In this document: positions 35,148 to 44,559 of the stretch, piece by piece
How the letters are laid out: every line of letters starts with the position of its first letter
How positions within the stretch are numbered: the stretch's first letter is position 1
NCBI GenBank assembly: GCA_017985935.1
Contig: JAGNWT010000004.1
Coordinates: 1-64,000 of the forward strand
DNA length: 64,000 bases
From: Anaerolineales bacterium
GTDB lineage: Bacteria > Chloroflexota > Anaerolineae > Anaerolineales > Villigracilaceae
Reading direction: 5' to 3'
Translations under genes and position numbers: made by a program
The notes under the pieces: generated by a model
What the model was told of the DNA's origin: nothing
Databases searched by the model: none
What the model saw: only the letters and a program-made list of their open reading frames with translations

Positions 35148-35176
35148 TGGACAAATAAACACCCCTCATGTAAAAT
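35148..35176 (+). promoter_or_regulatory. Promoter of rpsT
   Basis: TGGACA (35148-35153) is followed after 17 nt by TAAAAT (35171-35176), giving a leader of about 40 nt with GGAG at 35211-35214. It is among the best -35/-10 pairs in the window, fitting a highly expressed gene. Confidence 0.65.
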
Positions 35177-35221
35177 AGGGCGCTGTCAAATTGAAAGGCA
35201 AGTCACTTTTGGAGAATAACC

Positions 35222-35539
35222 TTGGCTAACATTACTTCACAAATCAAACGCAATCGTCAGAACGAAAAACGCCGTATTCGTAACCGAAACCTTCGCGGTG
35301 CGGCTCGCACTGCTGTTTCTGCAGCCCGCAGCGCTTTTGAAGCGAACGAACCTCAAACCAAAGAAGCTGTGTTGAAGGCGATCAGCGCGCTCGACAAAGC
35401 CGCTGAAAAAGGCATCATTCACAAGAACAATGCATCACGTCGTAAGGGACGCTTGATGAAGCGCCTCGCTGCATTCATTGCCGCCCCTCCCGTGGTTGAA
35501 GAGCCCGCTCCCAAAAAGAAAAAGAAAGCTTCTTCCTAG
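35222..35539 (+). CDS. rpsT: 30S ribosomal protein S20 with TTG start
   Basis: 105 residues. The N-terminal ANITSQIKRNRQNEKRRIRN and the helical bundle ending in KGIIHKNNASRRKGRLMKRL are diagnostic of S20, which binds 16S rRNA. The protein is about 15 residues longer than usual through a Pro/Lys-rich tail (EEPAPKKKKKASS). The start codon is TTG at 35222 with GGAG 7 nt upstream. Escherichia coli rpsT also uses a TTG start, where it matters for autogenous control, so similar regulation is possible here. Confidence 0.96.
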   Translation: MANITSQIKRNRQNEKRRIRNRNLRGAARTAVSAARSAFEANEPQTKEAVLKAISALDKAAEKGIIHKNNASRRKGRLMKRLAAFIAAPPVVEEPAPKKKKKASS

Positions 35540-35574
35540 TAAGAAGAAAGACTTGCCTTTACAGTAGATCCATC

Positions 35575-35607
35575 AACGGGAACGCTTTTAGCGCTCCCGT
35601 TTTTTTA
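35575..35607 (+). terminator. Intrinsic terminator after rpsT
   Basis: ACGGGA and CGCT pair with AGCG and TCCCGT, with one bulged pair (35577-35600), followed by seven T. Confidence 0.9.
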
Positions 35608-35646
35608 TGGTCTTTCCGCAACACCGATAACAAATCCCCATAGGGG

Positions 35647-35652
35647 TATAAT
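35647..35652 (+). promoter_or_regulatory. Start-proximal -10 box of argS
   Basis: TATAAT ends 9 nt before the argS ATG at 35662, and the gap (CCAAAAACC) has no Shine-Dalgarno sequence. Confidence 0.5.
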
Positions 35653-35661
35653 CCAAAAACC

Positions 35662-37470
35662 ATGTTTCAAAAAGAACAAAAACTCATCGAAGAAAAAATC
35701 AAGGACTTCTGCAAAACCAGTGACATTGCCCTGGCAGAACTGAAGTGGCAGCCCATCCCGTTCTCTGGCGAATGGGGTTTTTCCACGTCGTTCTTTCAGA
35801 CTGCTGCCAATGAAGCAAAACTCGGCAAAGGGAACAAACTCCCGGTGCCGCAAAAAGCCCAGGAGATCGCCGAACAGGTCAAGGCGCAGATCGGGAACGT
35901 GGAAGGCATCAGCCGCCTCGAAGCCGTAAAAGGATATCTGAACATTTACTTTAAGACATCTGATTACGCCCGCCGGGTTGTTGACGAGGTCATTTCCAAA
36001 GGGGCGAAATTCGGGCAGGGAGATGTGAAGCCTGAAACGGTAATGGTCGAATACGCCCAGCCGAACACGCATCACTCGTTTCATATTGGACATGCGCGCA
36101 ACACCATCCTCGGCGAGGTCCTTGCACGCCTTGTGGAATTTGCGGGATACAAGACCATCCGCGCCTCCTACCCTGGAGACCTCGGACTAGGCGTGATCAC
36201 CGTGATGTGGATCTACGACAAACTCTACAAGGGGCAGGAACCCACAGGCGTGCATGAACGCGGACAGTGGCTCTTGAAGTTGTACGTGGAAGCAAATCAA
36301 TTATTGGAAAAGAAAGAGAACGAAACTCCCGAGCAGACCGCGCAGCGTGAAGCCTACGAAATCGAACGCCGTGAGATGTATCGCAAGTGGGATGCCGGCG
36401 ATGAATACGTTCGTGAATTGTGGCGCGTGACCCGCGAGTGGAGTTTGGAAGAATTGCGCGAAGTGCTGCGCATGCTCGATGTGAACATGGATGTCTGGTT
36501 CTACGAATCTGAAGTGGACGAACCTTCAAAAGTGATCGTGGACGAACTGATCGCCAGAAACATAGCCGATGATGAACGACCGAACGGCGGCGCGGTCATT
36601 GTGAAGATCGACGAGAAACTTGGGCTGACCAAAGAGAAGTATCGCACCAACGTCATCCTGCGCCGCGATGGGACAACCCTGTATCTGACAAAAGACCTCG
36701 CGCTCGCCAAAGTGAAGTTCGAAAAATACCACGTGGATCGATCGATCTATGTCGTGGACTCGCGTCAGGCGCTGCACTTGCAACAGGCGTTTGCGATCTT
36801 AAAGCTATGGGGATTCCCCCAATCTGAGAAGTGCTACCACCTCGGTTATGGATTTGTCAGCCTGCCCGAAGGCGCGATGTCTTCGCGCAAAGGACGGGTT
36901 GTGCTTTTTAAAGAAGTTGCCGATGAAGCTGTGAGGCGTGTGCTTTCCTTTGAAACAGAAAAGAGCGCGGATATTCCGGTGGAAGAACGGGAGAAGATCG
37001 CTTATCAAATCGGCATGGGCGCGTTGGTCTATTCCATGCTCTGCGTGGACAATAACAAAGACATCATCTTTGATATTAATGAAGCGCTCTCATTTGATGG
37101 AAGGACCGGACCTTACATCCAAAACGCCCATGTACGCGCGAACAGCATTTTGCGAAAAGCAGGGACAGGGCTGGTTGAAGGAACTACTTTCAATTACGAG
37201 CTCACAAAGCATGAGATCGAGCTCATTGAGCAGCTTTCCCGTTTTCCGCAGGCGGTTCAGCAAGCCGCGGAGGAGTACCGTCCGCTTGTGATGGCCGCAT
37301 ACGCCTACGAGTTGGCAAATACGTTCCACTCTTTCTATCACGCGGTCAATGTGATGCAAACCGAAGATGAAGAGACAAGAAATGCCCGACTGCGGCTTGT
37401 CAGCGCCGCAAAACAGGTCATCGCGAACGCGCTCAGGTTGCTGGATATTCAAGCGCCGGATATGATGTGA
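35662..37470 (+). CDS. argS: Arginyl-tRNA synthetase
   Basis: 602 residues, class Ia synthetase. The HIGH signature appears in NTHHSFHIGHARNTILGE (about residues 136-153). The KMSKS region is MSSRKGRVV, as in many ArgRS that lack the canonical second lysine. The C-terminal helical anticodon-binding domain ends in RLLDIQAPDMM. The N-terminal additional domain typical of ArgRS (about 1-115) is present. Expression seems to start at or very near the ATG because TATAAT lies 9 nt upstream. A terminator follows at 37484-37518. Confidence 0.97.
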   Translation: MFQKEQKLIEEKIKDFCKTSDIALAELKWQPIPFSGEWGFSTSFFQTAANEAKLGKGNKLPVPQKAQEIAEQVKAQIGNVEGISRLEAVKGYLNIYFKTSDYARRVVDEVISKGAKFGQGDVKPETVMVEYAQPNTHHSFHIGHARNTILGEVLARLVEFAGYKTIRASYPGDLGLGVITVMWIYDKLYKGQEPTGVHERGQWLLKLYVEANQLLEKKENETPEQTAQREAYEIERREMYRKWDAGDEYVRELWRVTREWSLEELREVLRMLDVNMDVWFYESEVDEPSKVIVDELIARNIADDERPNGGAVIVKIDEKLGLTKEKYRTNVILRRDGTTLYLTKDLALAKVKFEKYHVDRSIYVVDSRQALHLQQAFAILKLWGFPQSEKCYHLGYGFVSLPEGAMSSRKGRVVLFKEVADEAVRRVLSFETEKSADIPVEEREKIAYQIGMGALVYSMLCVDNNKDIIFDINEALSFDGRTGPYIQNAHVRANSILRKAGTGLVEGTTFNYELTKHEIELIEQLSRFPQAVQQAAEEYRPLVMAAYAYELANTFHSFYHAVNVMQTEDEETRNARLRLVSAAKQVIANALRLLDIQAPDMM

Positions 37471-37483
37471 TTTCGGCTCAAGC

Positions 37484-37518
37484 ACGGACCAAATCTTCGG
37501 ATTTAGTCCGTTTTTTTT
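37484..37518 (+). terminator. Intrinsic terminator after argS
   Basis: ACGGACCAAATC (37484-37495) pairs with GATTTAGTCCGT (37500-37511), one mismatch, over a short TTCG-containing loop, followed by eight T. Confidence 0.92.
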
Positions 37519-37597
37519 GAACATTTTTCGCCTGTTGACATTTCCGGCAAAGGAGGGTTTTCCAAACTGTCACAACAAAAACAGGCTGAAAGTTATC

Positions 37598-37727
37598 TAT
37601 ACTATTGGCTAATTTTCCTGTTTAATCCAAGATAGTGACCGCACTGGGTAAAAACGAAAAGACCCAAAACCCACCCCGGGGCCTTTCGGACATTGTCCTC
37701 TTTGCGGTGCATTGATAGGAGTTTCCT
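37598..37727 (+). promoter_or_regulatory. Structured leader of the cDPG synthetase-like gene
   Basis: TATACT (37598-37603) is a candidate -10, giving a leader of about 115 nt. ACCGCA (37638-37643) pairs with TGCGGT (37703-37708) and encloses a TGGGT/ACCCA hairpin (37645-37666), a CCCCGGGG patch and a GGAC/GTCC hairpin (37688-37698), a multi-branched layout. TAGGAG follows just outside the closing stem. A riboswitch or protein-binding leader is possible; I could not match a known class. Confidence 0.4.
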
Positions 37728-39050
37728 ATGCCGATCAAAACCATCATTATGGGCGCCGCAGGGCGCGATTTCCACAACTTCAATACCTTCTTCCGCGGGA
37801 ACAAGGATTACGAAGTGGTGGCATTTACTGCGACGCAGATCCCTGATATTGAAGGGCGTGTCTATCCCACCGAATTGGCGGGCGCGCAATATCCAAAGGG
37901 AATCCCGATCCACGCGGAAGAAGAACTTCTCGACCTGATCAAGAAGTACGGCGCGGAGCAGGTTGTATTCTCGTACAGCGATGTGCCGCATGAATATGTG
38001 ATGCACAAGGCGAGCATGGTGAATGCTGCCGGCGCAGACTTCCGCATCATGGGCACAAAGAACACCCAGATCAAGAGCACAAAACCTGTCGTTTCGATCA
38101 GTGCTGTTCGGACGGGATCAGGCAAAAGCCAGACAACGAGACGCGTATCTCTCATCCTGCAAGAGATGGGATACAAGGTCGCTGCAATTCGCCACCCCAT
38201 GCCTTATGGAAATCTCGTCGCGCAGGAAGTGCAGCGCTACGCCAATTACGACGATCTCGATGAATACCAATGCACGATCGAAGAACGCGAGGAGTACGAA
38301 CCTCACATCGACAACGGCGTGATCATCTACGCTGGTGTGGATTACGAAAAGATCATCCGCAAGGCTGAAGCCGAAGCCGATATCATTTTGTGGGATGGCG
38401 GTAATAATGACTTCCCGTTCTATGTGCCTGACCTGCAGATCGTGGTCGCCGACCCGCATCGCCCCGGTCATGAATCGACCTACTACCCCGGCGAGACCAA
38501 TGTCCGCATGGCAGATGTATTTGTCATCAACAAGGTGGATACGGCGGATGCAGAAGCGGTCATCAAAGTGCGCGAGGCGCTCCGCAAGTTGAACCCGAAT
38601 GCGGTGCAGATCGAAGGCGCTTCCCCCCTCTTTGTAGATGACCCCGATGCCATCTTTGGCAAGCGTGTGTTGGTCGTGGAAGATGGACCGACCCTTACGC
38701 ATGGTGAAATGGCTTACGGCGCCGGCTATGTTGCGGCACGCCGCTTCGGCGCGAAGGAAATCGTTGACCCGCGTCCGTTTGCAGTTGGCTCGATCGCCAA
38801 GACATTTGAGAAGTATCCCAAGACCGGCACGATCCTGCCTGCCATGGGCTACGGCGACAAGCAGACAAAAGAACTCGAAGAAACGATCAACAAATCTGAC
38901 GTGGATCTGGTCATCATTGGCACGCCCATTGACCTCTCCCGTGTCATCAAGATCAATAAGCCCAGTCAGCGTGTGCGCTACGAACTGCAAGAGATCGGTC
39001 AGCCGACGCTCAAAGATGTGTTGATGAAAAAATTTGGTTTGAAGAAGTAG
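37728..39050 (+). CDS. Cyclic 2,3-diphosphoglycerate synthetase-like P-loop protein
   Basis: 440 residues. An N-terminal Rossmann-like part (MPIKTIIMGAAGRDFHNFNT) precedes a P-loop (SAVRTGSGKSQTTRRV, about residues 125-140). DIILWDGGNNDFPFY follows, then a GTPase-like NKVD (VFVINKVDTADAEA, about 263-276), and a last domain with ATP-binding features. The order matches archaeal cyclic 2,3-diphosphoglycerate synthetase, which closes 2,3-diphosphoglycerate into a cyclic anhydride with ATP. Bacterial homologues are widely annotated as GTPases and their product is uncertain. It stands alone between two terminators. Confidence 0.78.
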   Translation: MPIKTIIMGAAGRDFHNFNTFFRGNKDYEVVAFTATQIPDIEGRVYPTELAGAQYPKGIPIHAEEELLDLIKKYGAEQVVFSYSDVPHEYVMHKASMVNAAGADFRIMGTKNTQIKSTKPVVSISAVRTGSGKSQTTRRVSLILQEMGYKVAAIRHPMPYGNLVAQEVQRYANYDDLDEYQCTIEEREEYEPHIDNGVIIYAGVDYEKIIRKAEAEADIILWDGGNNDFPFYVPDLQIVVADPHRPGHESTYYPGETNVRMADVFVINKVDTADAEAVIKVREALRKLNPNAVQIEGASPLFVDDPDAIFGKRVLVVEDGPTLTHGEMAYGAGYVAARRFGAKEIVDPRPFAVGSIAKTFEKYPKTGTILPAMGYGDKQTKELEETINKSDVDLVIIGTPIDLSRVIKINKPSQRVRYELQEIGQPTLKDVLMKKFGLKK

Positions 39051-39071
39051 ACCTGCAGAATCCAAGGTAAC

Positions 39072-39108
39072 AAAAGGAGTCGGGCGACACGCGTCCCCGA
39101 CTCCTTTT
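39072..39108 (+). terminator. Intrinsic terminator after the cDPG synthetase-like gene
   Basis: AAAAGGAGTCGGG (39072-39084) pairs with CCCGACTCCTTTT (39096-39108) over an 11-nt loop. Confidence 0.88.
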
Positions 39109-39187
39109 ACCATCATCGCCCACCCGGCCAACAGGCACATTCAATTTCGCGATGGTATGACAGAAAAGCGCAACAACGAGGTTTCGT

Positions 39188-41605
39188 ATGGATTTCCTTG
39201 ATGTCCGAACCCTGATCATCAACCATATTTTTTCCGCTATTTTGTGCACCATTATGCTGGGGTTTGTCTGGCTGCAAAACCGAAAGCGGATATCCGGACT
39301 CGGCTACTGGCTGGCAAACTTCATTCTCTACGCCACTTCCATGGTTCTGATCGCCAGCCGGGGGATCCTCCCTGATTGGCTGTCAATTATCGTTGCAAAT
39401 GGCATGCTTATCTTGGGCATAATCCTTTTCCTGGCTGGTTTGGCAGAATTTATTGGGGAAAAATATTCGCAAACTCATAATTTCTTTTTACTTGCAGTTT
39501 TTATTCTGTTGCATTTTATTTTTACTTTTATAAAACCAGACCTCGGTCTGCGGGCGATCAATATTGGGTTGGCTAGTTTTATCCTCAATGTCCAATCTGT
39601 CTGGCTGATCTTCTTCAAGTTGGACGCAGAGAGGCGGCGAATCATGCAGGAAGTTGGGGGAGTCACCATCTTCCTGACCTTGATCAGTCTTGGACGGATC
39701 CTTGCCAATATCTTCAACCCGCCTGATGAGAACAATCTGTTCAGCGCCGGCTCCTACGAAGCTGCCATCATGTTGACGTATCAAGTGGTGATCGTGCTGC
39801 TTGCATTCAGTCTCGCGATCATGGTAAACAAAAGCCTGCTTGGAAAAATCCAGTTTCAGGAAAAGAAGTATGCCCTGGTGTTTCGTTCATCGCCTTACGC
39901 CATCACGGTCACCAGACTCTCCGATGGCAGGATCTTGGATGTCAATGAAGGATTCACCAAGGTCACCGGGTATGAATACTCAGAAGCGGTGGGAAGGACC
40001 GTTGGCGAACTGGAACTTTGGGGGCTGGCAGAGGGATGCGAAGCCATCGTCCAGGAGTTGGCACAATTCAAAACCATCAAAAGCCGGGAATATCCTCTGA
40101 AGACAAAATCTGGCAGGATCATCACCGGTCTATTCTCCTTCGAGATCATCACACTCCACGATCAACCATGGGTACTCTCCAGCATTGAAGATGTCACTCA
40201 GCAAAAACAATTTGAAGCGGAGTTGAAGCTCGCTCACGACAGACTTCAAGCCACATTAGATGCCCTGCCCGATCTTTTATTTGAAGTGGATGTTGATGGA
40301 AAGATCCACGGTTTTCATTCGCAGCGCGCAGAAAGGTTCTACCTGCCCTCAACCGCGTTCTTAGGAAAATCCATCCCCGCCTTGCTCCCTGCCGATGCCG
40401 CAAAGGTGGTTATGGATTCGATCCAACGAGCCCTGGAGGCGAAAGTGGACTTTGGCGCAGTCTATTCAATTGACATGCCCAACGGCAGACATTGGTATGA
40501 ACTGTCCACTTCTGTGATGGGTGAGAAAAAACCAGTGGAGCGGCTATTGCTGCTGGTTCGGGATATCACCGAGCGCAAACAAGCTGAGGAAGCATTGTAT
40601 GTCAATGAGAGACTGTTTCGAGCAATGATCGAAAACGCATCAGACGCGGTCACTCTCCTTGATGCCAGCGGCAGCATAGTTTACGAGAGTCCGTCCAGTG
40701 TCCGCATCACCGGGTACGGTATCAATGAACAGATGGGACGGAACGGCTTTGAGGTGATCCATCCCGACGACAAGCACAGGGTTCAGGCTGAGTTTGCGCG
40801 CCTTGCACAAGTTCCCGGCGGCACCGCCACCATGGAAATGCGAACACTGCATAAAAAGGGTTATTATCTGAACCTGGACTGCGCAGCCACCAATCTGCTG
40901 GACGACCCCACCGTGCGCGCGATCGTCATCAATTTCCACGACATCACCGAGCGCAAGAAACTTCAGGAGCAAGATCGGGAGAGAGTGGCGTTGGAAGAAC
41001 GCCAACATCTGGCGCGGGACCTGCATGATGCTGTAAGCCAGACTTTGTTCTCTGCCAGCGTCACCGCTGAAATGTTGCTGCAGCAGAAAAAGACCATTTC
41101 CCAACGCAGTTTGTGGAAAAATATTTCTTATTTCGCCGAACTTGTAAAAAGCGCTTTAGGCGAAATGCGTATCCTTTTATTGGAACTGCGCCCTGAAGGG
41201 CTAACCCATGCCGAACTGCCCGGCCTGTTGGAGCAGTTGGTTGACGCCGCACGGTCTCGCATCGAAGCAGAGATTGAGCTTGAGATCCGTGGGAGCGGCA
41301 AACCGCCGGTCGAGGTCAAGATCGCTTTTTACCGCATTGCACAGGAATCCATCAATAACATCATCAAACACGCGAACAGCACCAATATTCAGATACGCCT
41401 TGCGAACAGCCCGGATCTCTTACAAATGACGATCGAAGATAACGGCGTGGGCATCCAGGAGACCGAATCGCCGGGTCCGCATCTGGGATTGAACATCATG
41501 CGGGAACGTGCAAATGAGACCGGCACAAAACTGGAAATCACAAGCGTGCCCGGTCAGGGTACACGTGTGACCTGTATTTGGGTTCCAGGCAGGGTTTCCG
41601 CGTAA
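39188..41605 (+). CDS. PAS-rich sensor histidine kinase (HisKA_3/NarL-partner type)
   Basis: 805 residues. Seven or so membrane helices occupy about 10-215, then three PAS domains (about 225-345, 350-470, 475-595). A HisKA_3 dimerisation helix follows, with the phospho-acceptor His613 in HLARDLHDAVSQ, and then a GHKL ATPase domain (about 700-800) with the N box AQESINNIIKHAN and the G box DNGVGI. Kinases of this class usually phosphorylate LuxR/NarL-type response regulators. None is adjacent, so it is an orphan. The start has CGAGG weakly placed upstream. Confidence 0.93.
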   Translation: MDFLDVRTLIINHIFSAILCTIMLGFVWLQNRKRISGLGYWLANFILYATSMVLIASRGILPDWLSIIVANGMLILGIILFLAGLAEFIGEKYSQTHNFFLLAVFILLHFIFTFIKPDLGLRAINIGLASFILNVQSVWLIFFKLDAERRRIMQEVGGVTIFLTLISLGRILANIFNPPDENNLFSAGSYEAAIMLTYQVVIVLLAFSLAIMVNKSLLGKIQFQEKKYALVFRSSPYAITVTRLSDGRILDVNEGFTKVTGYEYSEAVGRTVGELELWGLAEGCEAIVQELAQFKTIKSREYPLKTKSGRIITGLFSFEIITLHDQPWVLSSIEDVTQQKQFEAELKLAHDRLQATLDALPDLLFEVDVDGKIHGFHSQRAERFYLPSTAFLGKSIPALLPADAAKVVMDSIQRALEAKVDFGAVYSIDMPNGRHWYELSTSVMGEKKPVERLLLLVRDITERKQAEEALYVNERLFRAMIENASDAVTLLDASGSIVYESPSSVRITGYGINEQMGRNGFEVIHPDDKHRVQAEFARLAQVPGGTATMEMRTLHKKGYYLNLDCAATNLLDDPTVRAIVINFHDITERKKLQEQDRERVALEERQHLARDLHDAVSQTLFSASVTAEMLLQQKKTISQRSLWKNISYFAELVKSALGEMRILLLELRPEGLTHAELPGLLEQLVDAARSRIEAEIELEIRGSGKPPVEVKIAFYRIAQESINNIIKHANSTNIQIRLANSPDLLQMTIEDNGVGIQETESPGPHLGLNIMRERANETGTKLEITSVPGQGTRVTCIWVPGRVSA

Positions 41606-41649
41606 ATTTTCCGTAAGAAATGCCCAAATCTGGCATAGCGTGCCTATTT

Positions 41650-41692
41650 GATGATCCTCTTTTTGCTATAATCAAAAAAAGTTTAGATCATC
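41650..41692. promoter_or_regulatory. Inverted repeat around the diguanylate cyclase promoter
   Basis: GATGATC (41650-41656) and GATCATC (41686-41692) flank TATAAT (41667-41672). An inner CTTTTTG and CAAAAAAAG also face each other. The symmetry around the -10 suggests a repressor site. A small ATGCC/GGCAT hairpin just upstream (about 41620-41636) may end the histidine kinase transcript. Confidence 0.45.
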
Positions 41693-41768
41693 TCTTTTGT
41701 CATCGCTAAACAACATGCAAATTTTGTTCGGCGCAGGTTGAGAGCAAAGTTTTGTATTGCGCGGGATT

Positions 41769-44525
41769 ATGGAGCAAAGCTTGTTGCTAAAAATTAAGCA
41801 ATGGTACGCCCATCATTTTCTTCAAAAAAATGAAGACAGCCGCCTGACCCGCGCTCTGTTATCCATGATCCTGATCTATATTCTGGGGAGTGTGGTACTC
41901 CTCGTTATGGATCTGATCTGGGGGAATAGCAGCCTGAACATCTTCATCATTCTCGGCATCTGTTTACAAATCATTCCGCTTTTGCTGGTCCTTCAAGGAA
42001 ATCTGCCCGCCAGTAGTTTCGCAACAACAACGCTGTATATTGGGTTCACAACGATCTTTGCCACTCTTGGGCAGGGAATACGTGACTATGTGATCATGAT
42101 CTACCCTGTGATCATCACATTCGCGGGACTCACCATTCGCCAGCGCGGGTTGATCGTTTCCACTTTTCTAACACTACTCTGCCTTGCCTGGCTCATCCTT
42201 GGGGAAATGTATGGCTGGTTCATGGTTACCCGACTAGACCTGCCAACCTACTTCGATCTGTTCTTCGTCTTTCTGCTGATCGTGGTGGCGTCCATCACAG
42301 TCCGCTTTCTGGTTTCCAATTTGGAAGATCGGCATGAGCAAACACGAAAGGAACTATTGGAGCGCCGGGACATCGAAGCCTCTCTGCTTCACAACCGTCA
42401 AAACCTGCAATCGCTGATCGAAAACCTGGATGGGAGCATTTGGGCGGCAGACTCGAATTACCGGCTGATGATCGGAAATTCCCTCTACCACCGCAATGTG
42501 AGTGCGGCGATCGGAAGAAAACTGAACGATGGTGAGAACCTAATTGAGTTGGATCTCCCGAAGGACGCTTTGAACGAATGGAAGGGATATTACGACCGGG
42601 CGCTGCGGGGAGAAAAATTCACCATCGAAGTGACCACCCGCTTTACATCCGCCCCATTGGTGATCGAGTACCGCTTCAACCCGATCATCGGTGAAGAAGA
42701 AAAAATAAGCGGCGTCACCGTTTTTGGCAGGGACATTACTGAACGGAAAAGGGTGGAAGAAGCCCTGCGTGCCAGCAACGAGGATTTCCAAAGATACTTC
42801 AATATAAGCACGGTCGGGATGGCAGTCACCGCGCCAGAAAAAGGCTGGGTCGAAGTCAATGACCGCCTGTGCCAGATGCTCGGTTATTCCAAAGAGGAAT
42901 TAACCCAGTTAACCTGGACTGAGGTGACACATCCCGACGATCTGGACAGCAACCTCATCCTCTTTGAACAATTGATGTCCGGGCAGATCGAATCGTATCA
43001 ATTGGATAAGCGATACATCTGCAAAGATAAATCGGTGATCTACACGACCGTTTATGTCACCTGTCACCGCACTCCCAACGGACGTGTGCATCACTTGCTT
43101 ACCTCAGTGATCGATATTTCGAAAAGGAAACTGGCTGAGCAAATGCTCCGGGATAGCGAGGAACGATTCCGTCTGCTATTTGAGACCATGATCCAGGGCG
43201 TGGTCTATCAATCCGCCAACGGAGAGATCATCTCTGCCAATCATGCTGCTCAGCGGCTGTTGGGACTCAGTATTGAGCAGATGCAGGGCAGAACTTCCAT
43301 GGACCCGCGCTGGAAAGCAATCCACGAAGATGGCAGTGATTTTCCCGGGAACGATCACCCCGCCATGGTGGCGCTGCGCACAGGCATGGAAGTGCGTAAC
43401 AAGATCATGGGAGTGTTCAATCCACTGACCGAAGATTATCGCTGGATCAATGTCCATGCGGTCCCGCAGTTTCGACCCGGGGAATCCATCCCCTATCAGG
43501 TTTACGCAACCCTCGACGATATCACCGCTGCCAAACAGGCTGAGGGCGCCTTGAGAGCGAGCGAAAACCGATACCGCCTGCTGGCAGAAAATATTTCAGA
43601 TGTGATCTGGATTTTGGATGTGAACGAATTTCGCTTCCGATACGTTAGCCCGTCAGTGGAAAGACTGCGCGGCTATACCGCAGAGGAGGTTATGGAACAG
43701 GATCTTTCTGCCGCGATCGCTCCGGAATCTTTAAAGAAACTTCAGAATGAACTGGCAGGGCGAATTCAAAAATTCATGGATGGCGAAGAGGGATTTAACA
43801 CCGATGAAGTGGAGCAGCCCTGCAAAAACGGCACCACCGTTTGGACCGAAGCCACCACCAGCATCCACATCAACCCAACGAATGGACATATCGAGGTATA
43901 CGGGGTCTCCCGCGACATTACCGAACGCAAAAACGCGGAACAAAAGATGAAGCTTGCTAACTTACAAATGGAAACCCAGATGAAACAAATCCAGGGTCTT
44001 CAGATGATCCTGCGCGAGCAATCCATCCGCGACCCGCTGACCAACCTTTATAATCGCCGCTATCTGGATGAAACCCTCATGCGTGAGTTTGAACGGGTCA
44101 AACGCGACAAGGGGCATCTAAGCATCATCATTGCCGATATTGATCACTTCAAGAATATCAATGACAGCATGGGGCATCAAGTGGGAGATAAATACCTGAT
44201 CGCGATCTCCAAGATTTTCGAACGCAAGGCCCGCCAGTCAGATATCGTGTGCAGGTATGGCGGCGAGGAGTTCCTGATCATGATGCCAGATACAGGTGCG
44301 GAGGTTGCGAAACAACGAGCAGAAGATATCCGGCGGCTATGCAGCGAAGCAAAATTCACGTATAAACGGAAGTCGGTCATCGCAACACTATCGTTTGGTG
44401 TGGCAACCTACCCGGAGCATGGGAACGACCCGCAAGAGATCATTCAAAAGGCTGATGAAGCCCTGTATCGCTCCAAAGCACTGGGGCGAAACTGCGTCAC
44501 GGTCTGGGCTCGAAACGATAATTGA
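41769..44525 (+). CDS. Membrane PAS-GGDEF diguanylate cyclase
   Basis: 918 residues. Membrane helices lie in the first 190 residues, then a coiled segment, four PAS domains (about 210-330, 330-455, 460-585, 590-715) and a C-terminal GGDEF domain. The active-site loop is GGEEF (residues 831-835). RQSD lies five residues upstream, the autoinhibitory I-site of enzymes inhibited by their product. It should make cyclic di-GMP from GTP. There is no EAL domain. The ATG at 41769 is taken rather than the TTG at 41757 because neither has a clear ribosome site and ATG is commoner. It is separated from the upstream kinase by its own promoter. Confidence 0.93.
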   Translation: MEQSLLLKIKQWYAHHFLQKNEDSRLTRALLSMILIYILGSVVLLVMDLIWGNSSLNIFIILGICLQIIPLLLVLQGNLPASSFATTTLYIGFTTIFATLGQGIRDYVIMIYPVIITFAGLTIRQRGLIVSTFLTLLCLAWLILGEMYGWFMVTRLDLPTYFDLFFVFLLIVVASITVRFLVSNLEDRHEQTRKELLERRDIEASLLHNRQNLQSLIENLDGSIWAADSNYRLMIGNSLYHRNVSAAIGRKLNDGENLIELDLPKDALNEWKGYYDRALRGEKFTIEVTTRFTSAPLVIEYRFNPIIGEEEKISGVTVFGRDITERKRVEEALRASNEDFQRYFNISTVGMAVTAPEKGWVEVNDRLCQMLGYSKEELTQLTWTEVTHPDDLDSNLILFEQLMSGQIESYQLDKRYICKDKSVIYTTVYVTCHRTPNGRVHHLLTSVIDISKRKLAEQMLRDSEERFRLLFETMIQGVVYQSANGEIISANHAAQRLLGLSIEQMQGRTSMDPRWKAIHEDGSDFPGNDHPAMVALRTGMEVRNKIMGVFNPLTEDYRWINVHAVPQFRPGESIPYQVYATLDDITAAKQAEGALRASENRYRLLAENISDVIWILDVNEFRFRYVSPSVERLRGYTAEEVMEQDLSAAIAPESLKKLQNELAGRIQKFMDGEEGFNTDEVEQPCKNGTTVWTEATTSIHINPTNGHIEVYGVSRDITERKNAEQKMKLANLQMETQMKQIQGLQMILREQSIRDPLTNLYNRRYLDETLMREFERVKRDKGHLSIIIADIDHFKNINDSMGHQVGDKYLIAISKIFERKARQSDIVCRYGGEEFLIMMPDTGAEVAKQRAEDIRRLCSEAKFTYKRKSVIATLSFGVATYPEHGNDPQEIIQKADEALYRSKALGRNCVTVWARNDN

Positions 44526-44559
44526 GTCCGGGTTTCTGACATACAACCTGATTTCCCCT

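Noticed and set aside
37535..37540. Perfect TTGACA upstream of the cDPG synthetase-like gene
   Set aside because: No -10 box occurs at 16-18 nt; the TATACT at 37598 is too far away.
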